The notes under the pieces were generated by a model. It was not told the DNA's origin. It ran no database searches and worked only from the letters and a program-made list of their open reading frames with translations. 64,000 nt of DNA from assembly GCA_944321185.1 (NCBI GenBank), contig CALUKH010000002.1, positions 1 through 64,000 on the forward strand, in the 5' to 3' direction. Below are positions 44,648-53,167 of the stretch, piece after piece; the stretch's first letter is position 1, and the number at the start of each line of letters is the position of its first letter. The stretch is from an uncultured Alistipes sp. (GTDB lineage: Bacteria; Bacteroidota; Bacteroidia; Bacteroidales; Rikenellaceae). A program made the position numbers and the translations under genes.

Positions 44648-45862
44648 ATGAAAATCAAAACAATCTGCCGAAGCGAGATCATTTACAAAAACGGCAAATC
44701 CCCTTTGGCGATCCGCTTCACCCACCAACGAGCCCACAAACTCGTCTCGCTCGGCATCTCCGTAGAACCGCATTACTGGGACAAAGAGGCCGAAATGCTG
44801 ACAGCGGATTGCCCCGATCGTGCCGCCCTGCAAAGCAAGATCGACGGCACATTAACAGGATTTCAGAAGAAGATCAAAAGGCTGGAGGCGTTGGATATTC
44901 CCGTAAACTTCAATACGCTGTTCGAGGTAAAAACCGCCCGTATCGCAGGAATCACCATCGAACAAGGATTCAACGAAGAGATCGAACGGTTGGAATCGCT
45001 CGGCAAGATTCATTCGGCGACCAAGCACCGATATGCCCTGCAAGTGTTGGAAGGCTACAAACCGACCAGCATGGCCATGGAAGCCATCGACCTCGACTAT
45101 CTGAAAGGGCTGGAACTATACCTGCGGAAACGCGGCAACAAGGACAACAGCATCGCCACACGGTTCGCCATCTTCAAGGCCATCTACAACAAGGCGGTCA
45201 AAGAGGGGCGGATCGAGACCAAACAAAATCCGTTCAGCCTTTACCAAGTGGGCAGTTTGTGGGCCAAGACCCGCAAACGAGCCATCGACAAAGAGGACAT
45301 CCAGCGATTGATTGATCTCGAAATTACCGAGGGCCATACGACGGAGTACCGACAACTTGCCAAGGATTTATTCCTATTCTCCTACTTTACGGCAGGAATG
45401 AATTTCGGAGACATGGCACGGCTACGCTACAAGGACCTCATGAAAGGCAGAATCTATTACTCCCGTCACAAAACCCAGAAGCTGTTATCCTTTCAGCTCG
45501 TGCCGAACGCCTTGCAGATTATCGGGAAATACAGCAGGGACAACCACGCACAAGAAGATTATATCTTCCCGATTCTCGACCGAGCGGAACACAAGACCGC
45601 ACAGCAGATTTTCAACCGCATCCATAAGGTGCTGGCAAAGATCAATCGGGAATTGAAAGTGCTGGGAGAACAGATCGGATTGGAGGTTCCATTGACGACC
45701 TACGTTGCCCGCCATACATACGCAACCGTCCTGAAACGGTCAGGGGTAAGTGTGGCTCTGATTTCCGAATCGTTGGGACACTCCGACCTCTCGACCACGC
45801 AAATCTACCTCGATTCATTCGAGAACTCGCAGATCGACGAGGCCATGCAACATTTATTGTGA
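44648..45862 (+). CDS. Bacteroidetes-type tyrosine recombinase (integrase)
   Basis: A 404-residue site-specific recombinase: N-terminal arm-binding domain (about 1-95), SAM-like core-binding domain (about 100-205) and catalytic domain. Visible catalytic residues: Lys275 (SRHKTQK), Arg355 (YVARHTYAT), His378 (LGHSD) and nucleophile Tyr387 (TTQIYLD). The first Arg of the usual set is replaced: the RGM found in many relatives is TAGM here (Ala249). The HxxR His is Tyr352. Loss of Arg I is also known from IntDOT of CTnDOT. It lies just inside the left tRNA copy, as expected for an integrase next to its attachment site; palindrome A starts 1 nt after its stop. Confidence 0.93.
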   Translation: MKIKTICRSEIIYKNGKSPLAIRFTHQRAHKLVSLGISVEPHYWDKEAEMLTADCPDRAALQSKIDGTLTGFQKKIKRLEALDIPVNFNTLFEVKTARIAGITIEQGFNEEIERLESLGKIHSATKHRYALQVLEGYKPTSMAMEAIDLDYLKGLELYLRKRGNKDNSIATRFAIFKAIYNKAVKEGRIETKQNPFSLYQVGSLWAKTRKRAIDKEDIQRLIDLEITEGHTTEYRQLAKDLFLFSYFTAGMNFGDMARLRYKDLMKGRIYYSRHKTQKLLSFQLVPNALQIIGKYSRDNHAQEDYIFPILDRAEHKTAQQIFNRIHKVLAKINRELKVLGEQIGLEVPLTTYVARHTYATVLKRSGVSVALISESLGHSDLSTTQIYLDSFENSQIDEAMQHLL

Positions 45863-45863
45863 A

Positions 45864-45917
45864 GTGACAAGGTTTGAAAAAAGGTCTATCTTATAGCCCC
45901 AAAACCGAGTTTGTCAC
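45864..45917. repeat. Island palindrome A (54 bp)
   Basis: Begins GTGACAA and ends TTGTCAC, with inner pairs GGTTT/AAACC and CTAT/ATAG. Starts 1 nt after the integrase stop. A separate strong terminator lies 10 bp downstream. Confidence 0.85.
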
Positions 45918-45926
45918 CACCTGTCA

Positions 45927-45969
45927 GGGGATTATCCGATGGATTCGGATAGTCCCCTTTTCTTTTTCT
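45927..45969 (+). terminator. Intrinsic terminator of the integrase gene
   Basis: GGGGATTATCCGA (45927-45939) pairs with TCGGATAGTCCCC (45945-45957), 13 bp with one G-T, followed by a T-rich tail. Confidence 0.9.
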
Positions 45970-46029
45970 TTGGTCGGCTGTTGCGGTTGAAATCGGATTT
46001 TTATAAATTCGTTGAAACAATTACCGACT

Positions 46030-46962
46030 ATGAATGAACTTACAGGCTCGAAAGGCTCTCTGATTACGGATACCCAATCTTTACGGGAGATTGCCCCTCT
46101 GTTGGAAAACTATTTCGGCATTACGCTGGGATACTTTACCAACGAAATAGAATTGAGTACAGGCAAGCACGCAGCCAAAGCAATCCGAGAGGATCATGAA
46201 ATCAGGTTGCCTGCCAACAATTTCGATTACGACGCTTACATGGAATGGTTCGGGCAGACACCTCTACTGACCGACCGACTGCGGGAGGCTCTTCTGTTCG
46301 TGGCCTACATCATGACAGACCGTAAATTCAGTGAGGAAGATATATCCGAACTCGGATATTGGGAGGATTGGAACACCTACAAGGGTGAGTGGGCGAAACT
46401 GATGCTCTTTATGGAAGAAACAGAACAGCGACATCGCAACTTATACGAGCGTGTCGGAGAGCAGGAAATGCCCGTAACTTTGCGTACCAACAGCCGAAAA
46501 CAAGAGCCGCTGACGCTTCCGAATACAAATAACTGGTTGTTCCGTCTGATCCGAAAGGAACTCGCCGATTATTTCCCCGACATACAGAACGCCGAGGATG
46601 CCCAACGCGAACTGGCGGAACGGAAACCATCGGCAGGAGCAAAACCGATGAATACGTTTTATCCAATTGTCGCATACGGGATTTATCGAATGCTCCATGA
46701 AGAAAATGCGATACCTGAAAATCCCGACACGCCAAACGAGCTTTGCAAATTGATCTATGATTACACCCGCTTCGTCGGGTGCTTTCCCTCCTATAAAGGC
46801 TATGACGGTTCTTTCAACCCCAAAAACATTCGAGCCGACATAAGTTATATAAAGAAGAACGTACAGAAATACGGAGAGGAAAAAATTCCGAAATTTCCGT
46901 CTGTCAAGTTCGGAAATGTCCACATGGTAACTGAAAATATTATCCATAAGGATTTATTCTAA
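46030..46962 (+). CDS. Unknown island protein, 310 aa
   Basis: No family recognised. The protein is soluble, mixed charged, without signal peptide. Two parts can be seen: an N-terminal region (LLENYFGITLGYFTNEIELSTGKHAAKAIRED) and a C-terminal helical region (NTFYPIVAYGIYRMLHEENAI) after a charged linker at about residue 150. The ATG at 46030 is preferred; a TTG six codons earlier (46012) is in frame. It is a single-gene unit between the integrase terminator and its own terminator. Confidence 0.75.
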   Translation: MNELTGSKGSLITDTQSLREIAPLLENYFGITLGYFTNEIELSTGKHAAKAIREDHEIRLPANNFDYDAYMEWFGQTPLLTDRLREALLFVAYIMTDRKFSEEDISELGYWEDWNTYKGEWAKLMLFMEETEQRHRNLYERVGEQEMPVTLRTNSRKQEPLTLPNTNNWLFRLIRKELADYFPDIQNAEDAQRELAERKPSAGAKPMNTFYPIVAYGIYRMLHEENAIPENPDTPNELCKLIYDYTRFVGCFPSYKGYDGSFNPKNIRADISYIKKNVQKYGEEKIPKFPSVKFGNVHMVTENIIHKDLF

Positions 46963-46986
46963 AAGACCAACATATTTCAGGTAAAG

Positions 46987-47012
46987 AAAGGGTGCAGAAA
47001 TGCACCCTTTTT
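46987..47012 (+). terminator. Intrinsic terminator
   Basis: Perfect 10-bp stem AAAGGGTGCA/TGCACCCTTT with a GAAA loop, then T. Confidence 0.92.
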
Positions 47013-47163
47013 CTTTATCTGTCCCGTCGAAACGAAAAAGCATGTTTTGCGTAATCGTAGTGAGGGAAGAGATAAGGTACCGAATTGACAAATAGACAGA
47101 TAATGGACCGCAAAACAGCTGCTATTGTTTACCTGAAAAGACTTAAATAACGTGAAAAAAACA

Positions 47164-47439
47164 TCAATATTTGCAGTTGCAACAGAGCAAGATTACAAGG
47201 GAGACAGTCCGCTCCAAAAGAGACAAAACGCCTTTTGCAATGGACTGAAAACTGGGGTAAAGAACAGACCGAAAACAGGCAAATATTCTCTACCCGAACT
47301 CGATTAGTAAAAGGGCACCTCAAGGTGTTTTAGATACAGCAAGCGGAGGAAATCGGAGCGTACGGCCGACCAAGGTTGCAGGGAGCAGCCGACAACCCGA
47401 AAGAGACGGCAACAGAACTTCATAAAAAAGACAACGATT
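47164..47439 (+). promoter_or_regulatory. Promoter remnant and structured leader before the helicase-like operon
   Basis: AATATTTG at 47166-47173 is one base off a -7 element, with no good -33 box. The ~265-nt leader shows several local hairpins: CAGTCC/GGACTG enclosing AAAAG/CTTTT (about 47,200-47,250), CACCT-CAA-GGTG (~47,316) and GGTTG/CAACC (~47,372-47,396). No open frame with coding character is present in the 477-bp gap 46,963-47,439. Confidence 0.45.
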
Positions 47440-48078
47440 ATGACAACGATTGTGAACACGAATACTAACATTAACAAAACCAATACGATGGAAAAAATCA
47501 ATGTAGCAGCGGCATCGCAGCACGTAGCTGACAGCCGCACAGAGGGACTGATGGCCACGGCAATCGCAAACGAGGCACAGATGGCAGCAATCGAAACCGC
47601 CGAGGGACAAGAGGAGGACACCACCCTCCGAATAATCAAGATTAAGCCTGCAGGGAACCCCAAAATGTTCCGCACTCTGGCCAAAGCAATTGCGGCAGGA
47701 GCAACGACGCTCATCGTAACCACCCGTGTAGACGTAGCAGGTTGCGGATATGTGTGGTTCGGCATCCGCAAAGGCCACACCGAGCTGGATGGCAAACTCC
47801 TGCTGAATGCTCAAATCTGGAACTACCTGCTGGCATTCCTCATGGGAAAGGAGTTACCCGAGGTAACGGAGTTTGAACCCGACCGCCAAATCTGCTGCCA
47901 ATCCGAGTGGCTGACAGAGATCACCGCCGAAATGGAAAAGCTGACCTCAATCTCCTCCGAAGAGTACAACGAAAACGAGGAGGGAATCGGCTACCTCTCC
48001 AAGAAGTACCATTTCCCCAACGGCAAAGTCGTAATGCCCGCAGAGGCAATGGAAGACATCACCAATCTGTTGAACTAA
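47440..48078 (+). CDS. Unknown island protein upstream of the helicase-like gene
   Basis: A 212-residue protein of no recognised family. The first 16 residues are Asn/Thr-rich; an alternative ATG at 47488 (MEKINVAAASQHVADSRTEGLMATAIANEAQ) may be the true start. The core contains LRIIKIKPAGNPKMFRTLAKAIAAGATTLIVTTRVDVAGCGYVWFGIRKG, a compact alpha/beta region, and an acidic C-terminus. It is 56 bp upstream of the helicase-like gene and very likely in one operon with it. Confidence 0.75.
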   Translation: MTTIVNTNTNINKTNTMEKINVAAASQHVADSRTEGLMATAIANEAQMAAIETAEGQEEDTTLRIIKIKPAGNPKMFRTLAKAIAAGATTLIVTTRVDVAGCGYVWFGIRKGHTELDGKLLLNAQIWNYLLAFLMGKELPEVTEFEPDRQICCQSEWLTEITAEMEKLTSISSEEYNENEEGIGYLSKKYHFPNGKVVMPAEAMEDITNLLN

Positions 48079-48134
48079 CCATCGAACGAGGGGAGCGGGT
48101 TTCGCCGCTCGCTCCCCAAATTCCTTTGTAAATT

Positions 48135-49898
48135 ATGGACACAACATATATCGCAATAGACGCAAACCAACGGTTTGACGCCGTGATGCCCGAAATTCCG
48201 ACCAACTCGATTATCAACAAAACCATCACGGGATGCGGTGCAACCTATGCTGAAATCAACGCACCCCGACACTCTCTTATCATCGAGCCCAACGTGCCTG
48301 TCATTGAAGGCAAGATGAAAAAACATCCGCAAATGCTCGGCGTGTTCGAGGGCGTAACAACAGAGGACATTATCGACTACCTGAACGCAAACCACAACGA
48401 CGGCTACCTGAAAATCATGACAACACCCGAAAGTTTTCCCAAAGTCCGCTCGGCAATGATACAGACACATACGGACATGTACGGAGAATGGTTCCTGCTG
48501 TTCGACGAGTGCGAGCGTACGATACAGGATGCAGGCTACCGTGGGTCAATCACACTCCCGATGGATGACTTTTTCCGCTGCAAACACAAAGCTATGGTTT
48601 CCGCGACACCCATCATCCCGTCCGATCCCCGTTTCGAACAGCAAGGTTTTACGATGAAGATACTCCGCCCGACCTACGACCACAAACCGAAAATGTTGCT
48701 CATACATACAAACGACACCGTCGGTTGGGTCCGTACCCTTATGGGACAGGTAAAAGGCAAAGGGCATCCGCTCTGCATCTTCCTGAACTCGACCGACACG
48801 ATCTACCGCATGATCTGCACTTATAAGATCGAGAAACGGAGCAAGGTTTTTTGCAGTTACGAGAGTGTCAAGAAACTGCGCAAACTGGATTTTTCGCAGG
48901 CTTATGCTTCTCTCGAAGAACTGGCCGAGATCAACTTTTTCACAAGCCGTTTCTTTTCGGCCGTAGACATCGAACTGCCGACAACGGCCTGTGTGCTCAT
49001 CGTAACCGATCTTTCGTTTGCAACGCACACCGTCATAGACCCAACGACCGAAGCCGTACAAATCGTCGGACGTTTTCGAAACGGCGTAGAGGATGCCGCA
49101 CATATTTTCAACACCAACAAGGAGATGCCCTGTAAATCGAGAGAGGAGATCACCACAAGATTGGAGGAGTGCGAAACCGTCTACAAACAAGTTTTGCAGA
49201 TCAAAGCCTCGGGAGCAGGGTGCGACACCCGCGCACAAGCATTGGATGGAATGGAGTATAAACGGTTCATGAACACCGACGGTACACGTAACTGGTTTAT
49301 GTGGGACAACGCCTATGACGATGAACGGATCAAACAATACTACACCGATGCCAAACTCATGCACGAGGAGTACGAAAAAGCATTTCACACGGATTACACC
49401 GAACATATCTATCCGTTGTCGGATTGCGACCGTCTGCAACGCACAAATCCCCGATTGAAAATGAAAGACCTCTTCCGCGAAATCGTACGGCAGTTGGAGA
49501 TACTGGAACAGAATCGGACGTGGAATGAATACTATTTCCTGCGAGAAGAGATCCAAAACCAGGTGCCAATGATGGTCGATGCCTACTACGCCCTCGGAGC
49601 GGAAGAGATTGAACGGCTCAACTATAATATGGGCACAATCAGCAAACAGATACAGGAAAACGAAAGCAAGCAACTGCTGACCTCGGAAAAAATTCGCAAA
49701 GAGGTGCACTCCCGACTGAAAACGGGCGACAAACTACCCGTGTGCATCGTCAATCGTTTTATGAACAATCTGATTACGCAATTCGGAATCCCCTATCGCA
49801 AAAAAGTAACTGCAAAATTGATCGGAATCTATTTTGAGTACAGAGAAGTACGCACCAACAAGCAACGGTTTATCGAACTGGGGAAACAAATCATATAG
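48135..49898 (+). CDS. Degenerate SF2 helicase-like protein
   Basis: A 587-residue protein with the order of SF2 helicase motifs but an abnormal first motif. NKTITGCGATYAEI (residues ~28-41) stands where Walker A GxGKT should be, with no Lys next to the Thr. Motif II is LLFDECER, motif III MVSATPI, and motif VI QIVGRFRNG. The middle carries IIEPNVPVIEGK and IMTTPESF, and the C-terminal 200 residues are helical. I recall this arrangement from other Bacteroidetes mobile elements, where it is annotated hypothetical. A replication or DNA-processing role for the island is inferred. Palindrome B follows the stop by 11 bp. Confidence 0.8.
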   Translation: MDTTYIAIDANQRFDAVMPEIPTNSIINKTITGCGATYAEINAPRHSLIIEPNVPVIEGKMKKHPQMLGVFEGVTTEDIIDYLNANHNDGYLKIMTTPESFPKVRSAMIQTHTDMYGEWFLLFDECERTIQDAGYRGSITLPMDDFFRCKHKAMVSATPIIPSDPRFEQQGFTMKILRPTYDHKPKMLLIHTNDTVGWVRTLMGQVKGKGHPLCIFLNSTDTIYRMICTYKIEKRSKVFCSYESVKKLRKLDFSQAYASLEELAEINFFTSRFFSAVDIELPTTACVLIVTDLSFATHTVIDPTTEAVQIVGRFRNGVEDAAHIFNTNKEMPCKSREEITTRLEECETVYKQVLQIKASGAGCDTRAQALDGMEYKRFMNTDGTRNWFMWDNAYDDERIKQYYTDAKLMHEEYEKAFHTDYTEHIYPLSDCDRLQRTNPRLKMKDLFREIVRQLEILEQNRTWNEYYFLREEIQNQVPMMVDAYYALGAEEIERLNYNMGTISKQIQENESKQLLTSEKIRKEVHSRLKTGDKLPVCIVNRFMNNLITQFGIPYRKKVTAKLIGIYFEYREVRTNKQRFIELGKQII

Positions 49899-49909
49899 GT
49901 AAAAAGTCG

Positions 49910-49963
49910 GTGACAAACTTTTGAAAAAGGGCTATCATAACACCTTTTTTGAGAGGTTGTCAC
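49910..49963. repeat. Island palindrome B (54 bp)
   Basis: GTGACAAAC...GGTTGTCAC outer stem and AAAAAGG/CCTTTTT inner stem with the loop GCTATCATAACA; same length and layout as A. Confidence 0.85.
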
Positions 49964-50161
49964 TCCATGATAATCCATCCCGAGATACTCCGACCAAACA
50001 GATACTCCCTGTTTTTCGCCCCGCCCCCCTTTTCTGATGGAAAACGAAATTATTGCCTATCCCTTATAATGGGATTCCACATAAAACAGGCCATCCCTAT
50101 TTAAGCCTGAAACCAATTCTCCGCACAGCATTATTGAGGTTATATATAGTTGGATTACAGC

Positions 50162-50182
50162 GTATATGTGACAAACATATAC
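50162..50182. promoter_or_regulatory. Inverted repeat before the 98-aa gene
   Basis: GTATATGT/ACATATAC, 8 bp, 5-nt spacer, ending 10 bp before the ATG at 50193. Could be an operator or a hairpin at the translation start. The 294-bp gap 49,899-50,192 otherwise holds only palindrome B. Confidence 0.55.
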
Positions 50183-50192
50183 TCAAATCGCT

Positions 50193-50489
50193 ATGTACGA
50201 CACACAAGAAAAAGCCAAGCAAATGGCAGACATTCATGTCCTATGGGGACAAAGTTCGGTAATCGAGGAGTTAATCCAAGCGGGGAAAATCGACGAAGAG
50301 TACATCTATCCCTTTAATGGGGAAGAGGTGTTGGAATGGTGGTTGGTGACATCATGGCTGGCCGACAGATTGAGAGAACAGGGCGAAATCATCATCGACG
50401 AACTGGGTTGCCATTGGTGGGGCCGAATGTCGAGCGGACAGGCCATCTACATGGACCATGTCATGCAAGAAATTTGCGGTGAGGATTAA
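50193..50489 (+). CDS. Small unknown protein, 98 aa
   Basis: Acidic protein rich in Trp, core VLEWWLVTSWLADRLREQGEIIIDELGCHWWGRMSSGQAIYMDHVM. I recall similar small proteins next to integrases and plasmid genes in Bacteroidetes, with no assigned function. No signal peptide or membrane segment. It follows palindrome B and is preceded by an inverted repeat. Confidence 0.75.
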   Translation: MYDTQEKAKQMADIHVLWGQSSVIEELIQAGKIDEEYIYPFNGEEVLEWWLVTSWLADRLREQGEIIIDELGCHWWGRMSSGQAIYMDHVMQEICGED

Positions 50490-50506
50490 CCCAACTTACA
50501 ACTAAT

Positions 50507-50554
50507 AAAGTTTCGACTCCATACTCCCGACTATTGGATAGAAACTTTGTTTTC
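50507..50554 (+). terminator. Hairpin after the 98-aa gene
   Basis: AAAGTTTC (50507-50514) and GAAACTTT (50541-50548), 26-nt loop, followed by GTTTTC. A weak terminator at best. Confidence 0.45.
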
Positions 50555-50606
50555 AAGAATTTTACAGCAAATTTAAACGGCAACAACACCCGAATGGGCA
50601 AGGTGT

Positions 50607-50637
50607 TTTGCATTTTCCGCCGAATGTGTTACTTTTG
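50607..50637 (+). promoter_or_regulatory. Promoter of the structured leader / lipoprotein operon
   Basis: TTTG 50607-50610, 19-nt spacer, TACTTTTG 50630-50637, a full consensus match. Confidence 0.85.
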
Positions 50638-50659
50638 CAGTAACATATTGAATACACGG

Positions 50660-50835
50660 AGAGTGTAGCTTGTTCTCGACTTGCGAACGTAGGAAATTCG
50701 AAAAGGTAGAGAGAATGGCTGACATCTTGCCGCGTCATATCCTTTCATGGATACGGCGTGGTGTTGTTGCTTATTTATCTACCAAGGTTTCCTACGGCCT
50801 GCAAGTGTGAATAGGCGTTCAGCACCACGCTTTCT
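50660..50835 (+). ncRNA. Highly structured leader RNA, family not recognised
   Basis: Nested stems: CTTGC 50680-50684 with GCAAG 50801-50805; CGTAGGAAA 50688-50696 with TTTCCTACG 50788-50796 (perfect); GGTAGA 50705-50710 with TCTACC 50778-50783 (perfect); and a 13-bp arm 50730-50742 with 50749-50761 (one mismatch, two G-T). A competing perfect 8-bp pairing joins GCGTGGTG 50757-50764 to CACCACGC 50823-50830, just before a T-rich tract. No coding frame fits. The 414-bp gap 50,490-50,903 is filled by this RNA, its promoter and a 70-nt tail. Confidence 0.65.
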
Positions 50836-50903
50836 GTTTCTTTAAACCCAAACTTTAACCGTCGTACGGGTGCTGGGACGACAAACAAAAACTTATTGCA
50901 ACG

Positions 50904-51383
50904 ATGAAAAAGTTGTTTTTCTTTGCGGCCGCTCTGTTTGCGGCAGTCTCGTTTTCGGCATGCTCCGATGATGACAAAGACGATAACAAAGATGCGTCGA
51001 TCATCGGAACATGGCAGATTACACGTGAGGTCGGCTATGAAATTGTGCCAGGAGAGGGTAAATTCGATAAGGATATAACCTATCCAATCGATGATATGAA
51101 CGACGATTACGGGTTCTATTACACCTACACATTCAATGAGGATGGATCAGGGCAATATAAAAGCTACTATTATTATGACAATAATAAGTTGGATAGTAAC
51201 TGGTCTGTTGAATACACGATTTCGAATAACCAACTATCGCTTTATGAAGAGCCTGATAACGGAGACCTTACATGCGTCTATGATATTAAGGAACTGACGA
51301 ATGACAAACTGGTTCTTTTATACAAAGCGGATGACGGAGACGGCTATCAGGCCGAAATAACCATTACGTTCAAGAAAATCTGA
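50904..51383 (+). CDS. Small lipoprotein with lipocalin-like domain
   Basis: A 159-residue lipoprotein: signal peptide ending FSAC with Cys20, followed by an acidic linker (SDDDKDDNKD) that fits the Bacteroidetes surface-export signal. The rest is a small beta-rich domain starting IIGTWQITREVG and ending AEITITFKKI, the layout of lipocalin-like proteins. Surface exposure is inferred from the acidic tract. First gene of a probable operon with the BACON-LRR lipoprotein, 50 bp away, behind the structured leader RNA. The base composition is much AT-richer than the chromosome. Confidence 0.8.
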   Translation: MKKLFFFAAALFAAVSFSACSDDDKDDNKDASIIGTWQITREVGYEIVPGEGKFDKDITYPIDDMNDDYGFYYTYTFNEDGSGQYKSYYYYDNNKLDSNWSVEYTISNNQLSLYEEPDNGDLTCVYDIKELTNDKLVLLYKADDGDGYQAEITITFKKI

Positions 51384-51433
51384 TCGTTGTACGAGGTTTG
51401 ACTCTTCTTCGAAAAACAAAATAGAAGGGCTTT

Positions 51434-52657
51434 ATGAAGAATTTATTTTTATTTGCATTGTCTGCAATAATGATTTGCGGATGCTCCAAGAACGGAAACG
51501 AAACCCCAGCACCTCCTGAAGAGGATATATTTTCCGTCGATGAAACAATGCTGGAATTTAGTGGGCGGGGAGGCACACAATACATTTCCTTTGAAAGCAC
51601 TCAAGATTGGACACTTTCGGGTGGCGCTTCTTGGTGTGAGCCGTCGCAGAAAAGCGGAAGCGGAACAGACCGCTATTTTTCTGTCGATTTTTCTGCAACA
51701 AGCAATACGACAACTGATAACCGTTCAACTGCATTCACGCTCAAAAGTGGAAAACAATCGGTAGAAATCCAAATAACACAAGGATTTGTTCCGACCGTCA
51801 ATGTGTCCGCAGCGGGAACATTACAACAAATATTAACAGAACAAAACCTATTGGAAACAACAGAATTGAAGATCAACGGCATACCCGATGAAACGGATTT
51901 CCAATTTCTCAAATCCGTGCTGACATTAGACTATTTGGATATTTCAGACGTAAATTTGGAAGAGTTGCCTGAAAAAGCTTTTGCAAATTCTCTTATTTCC
52001 CATGTTATATTACCGCGCTCTTTGAAAGTAATCGGCAATGAAATGTTCGATATGGCAAAAACGAGAACCGTACAAATGTTTGACGAAGTAGTTGCCATAG
52101 ACGATAGGGCATTTTATATGAGCGAAATTCATTCGGATTTTCATTTTTCCTCCAAATTACAAACTATCGGTAAAGAGGCGTTTTATCATTGTTCGGGCTT
52201 ATATTCTCTAAAATTTCCTGCATCACTTGAAACTATTGGGGAAAGTGCATTTGCGAATTTGATCCCCTATACTGGAAGTTTTCCATCTCTTGATTATATA
52301 TTTTTTGAAAAAGGATCGAAATTAAAAACAATCGAAACTGGAGCATTTAAATACGCTATAGATCACGGGGGAATTATTTATATGCAACATTGTACCGAAA
52401 TAACAGATATGGCGTCAGATGCCTTTAGGGGTGACATAGCTTCCAAATTCTATTTAGGAGTAAAAACACCCCCTGCATCCTCTCTCCCATTTGATAGAGG
52501 GTCTACTAATGATGGAGGACGCTATACTAACGGATGGACTGTCGAGATCTATGTTCCAGCAATGTACGTTGACGCATATGGTAAGATATGGGGCAGTCGT
52601 GATGAGATAATTGGTAGATACATGTCGTTAGAAGATAATATGCCCGAAGACAAATGA
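51434..52657 (+). CDS. BACON-domain lipoprotein with BspA-like leucine-rich repeats
   Basis: A 407-residue lipoprotein (signal peptide ending ICGC, Cys17). Residues ~33-117 form a BACON domain (TQYISFESTQDWTLSGGASWCEPSQKSGSG...VEIQITQG). Residues ~190-330 carry BspA/TpLRR-type repeats (SLKVIGNEMF, KLQTIGKEAFYHCSGLYSLKFPASLETIGESAFANL, LKTIETGAFKYA). BspA-like proteins bind host matrix or other cells at the bacterial surface. AT-rich and clearly of different codon use from the flanks. Stop is 7 bp before the next gene. Confidence 0.9.
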   Translation: MKNLFLFALSAIMICGCSKNGNETPAPPEEDIFSVDETMLEFSGRGGTQYISFESTQDWTLSGGASWCEPSQKSGSGTDRYFSVDFSATSNTTTDNRSTAFTLKSGKQSVEIQITQGFVPTVNVSAAGTLQQILTEQNLLETTELKINGIPDETDFQFLKSVLTLDYLDISDVNLEELPEKAFANSLISHVILPRSLKVIGNEMFDMAKTRTVQMFDEVVAIDDRAFYMSEIHSDFHFSSKLQTIGKEAFYHCSGLYSLKFPASLETIGESAFANLIPYTGSFPSLDYIFFEKGSKLKTIETGAFKYAIDHGGIIYMQHCTEITDMASDAFRGDIASKFYLGVKTPPASSLPFDRGSTNDGGRYTNGWTVEIYVPAMYVDAYGKIWGSRDEIIGRYMSLEDNMPEDK

Positions 52658-52664
52658 TACTGCT

Positions 52665-53150
52665 ATGGAGCAAAATAGGATAACTAAAGCCCAATGGCGA
52701 GAATTGATCGCAAATTATATTTCTATCTGCAACAACAGAGGAAATTTAGGATTGTTGGTCAAGACGGATAATCTACGGCATATTTCAAATGTAATTTGGG
52801 ATGAGTGGAGCTGCATTATATCAACAAATTGCAATCGCCTTTCCCAAGCGGCCGATTTTAACGAATTGTACGAACGCATAGAGGATTTGAAAATTCGGGG
52901 AATAGGAGCGCAATCCATGATTGAAACAGCCCGACAAATCGCCTATAAATACGATATTCCATTGGATGATTCCTGCTGGAGAATAGTAGTGCGAAAATCC
53001 CCTATAATCAAATTGCTTGGTGTTCCTACAAGAGATATTAAAAGTTACTTTGCCCGATTATCTTCTGATTTTGGACAATTAACCTCACAGCAAAAAATAG
53101 ATTTTATTATTGCCTGCCAAGATAAAATTAAGCGTCTGCTAACGAAATAG
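52665..53150 (+). CDS. Unknown small protein with helix-hairpin-helix-like motif
   Basis: A 161-residue basic protein without signal peptide. The central LKIRGIGAQSMIETARQIAYKY (about residues 73-94) looks like a helix-hairpin-helix, a non-specific DNA-binding turn. The rest is helical. No catalytic motif is seen and I do not recognise the family. It is 7 bp after the BACON-LRR gene, so in one operon, though a cytoplasmic DNA-binding protein next to surface lipoproteins is an odd pairing. Palindrome C follows its stop by 17 bp. Confidence 0.75.
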   Translation: MEQNRITKAQWRELIANYISICNNRGNLGLLVKTDNLRHISNVIWDEWSCIISTNCNRLSQAADFNELYERIEDLKIRGIGAQSMIETARQIAYKYDIPLDDSCWRIVVRKSPIIKLLGVPTRDIKSYFARLSSDFGQLTSQQKIDFIIACQDKIKRLLTK

Positions 53151-53167
53151 GATACACCACCTATCGA

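Noticed and set aside
50053-50262. 69-codon frame overlapping the 98-aa gene
   Set aside because: It overlaps the better-supported 98-aa frame and its translation has no likeness to known proteins.
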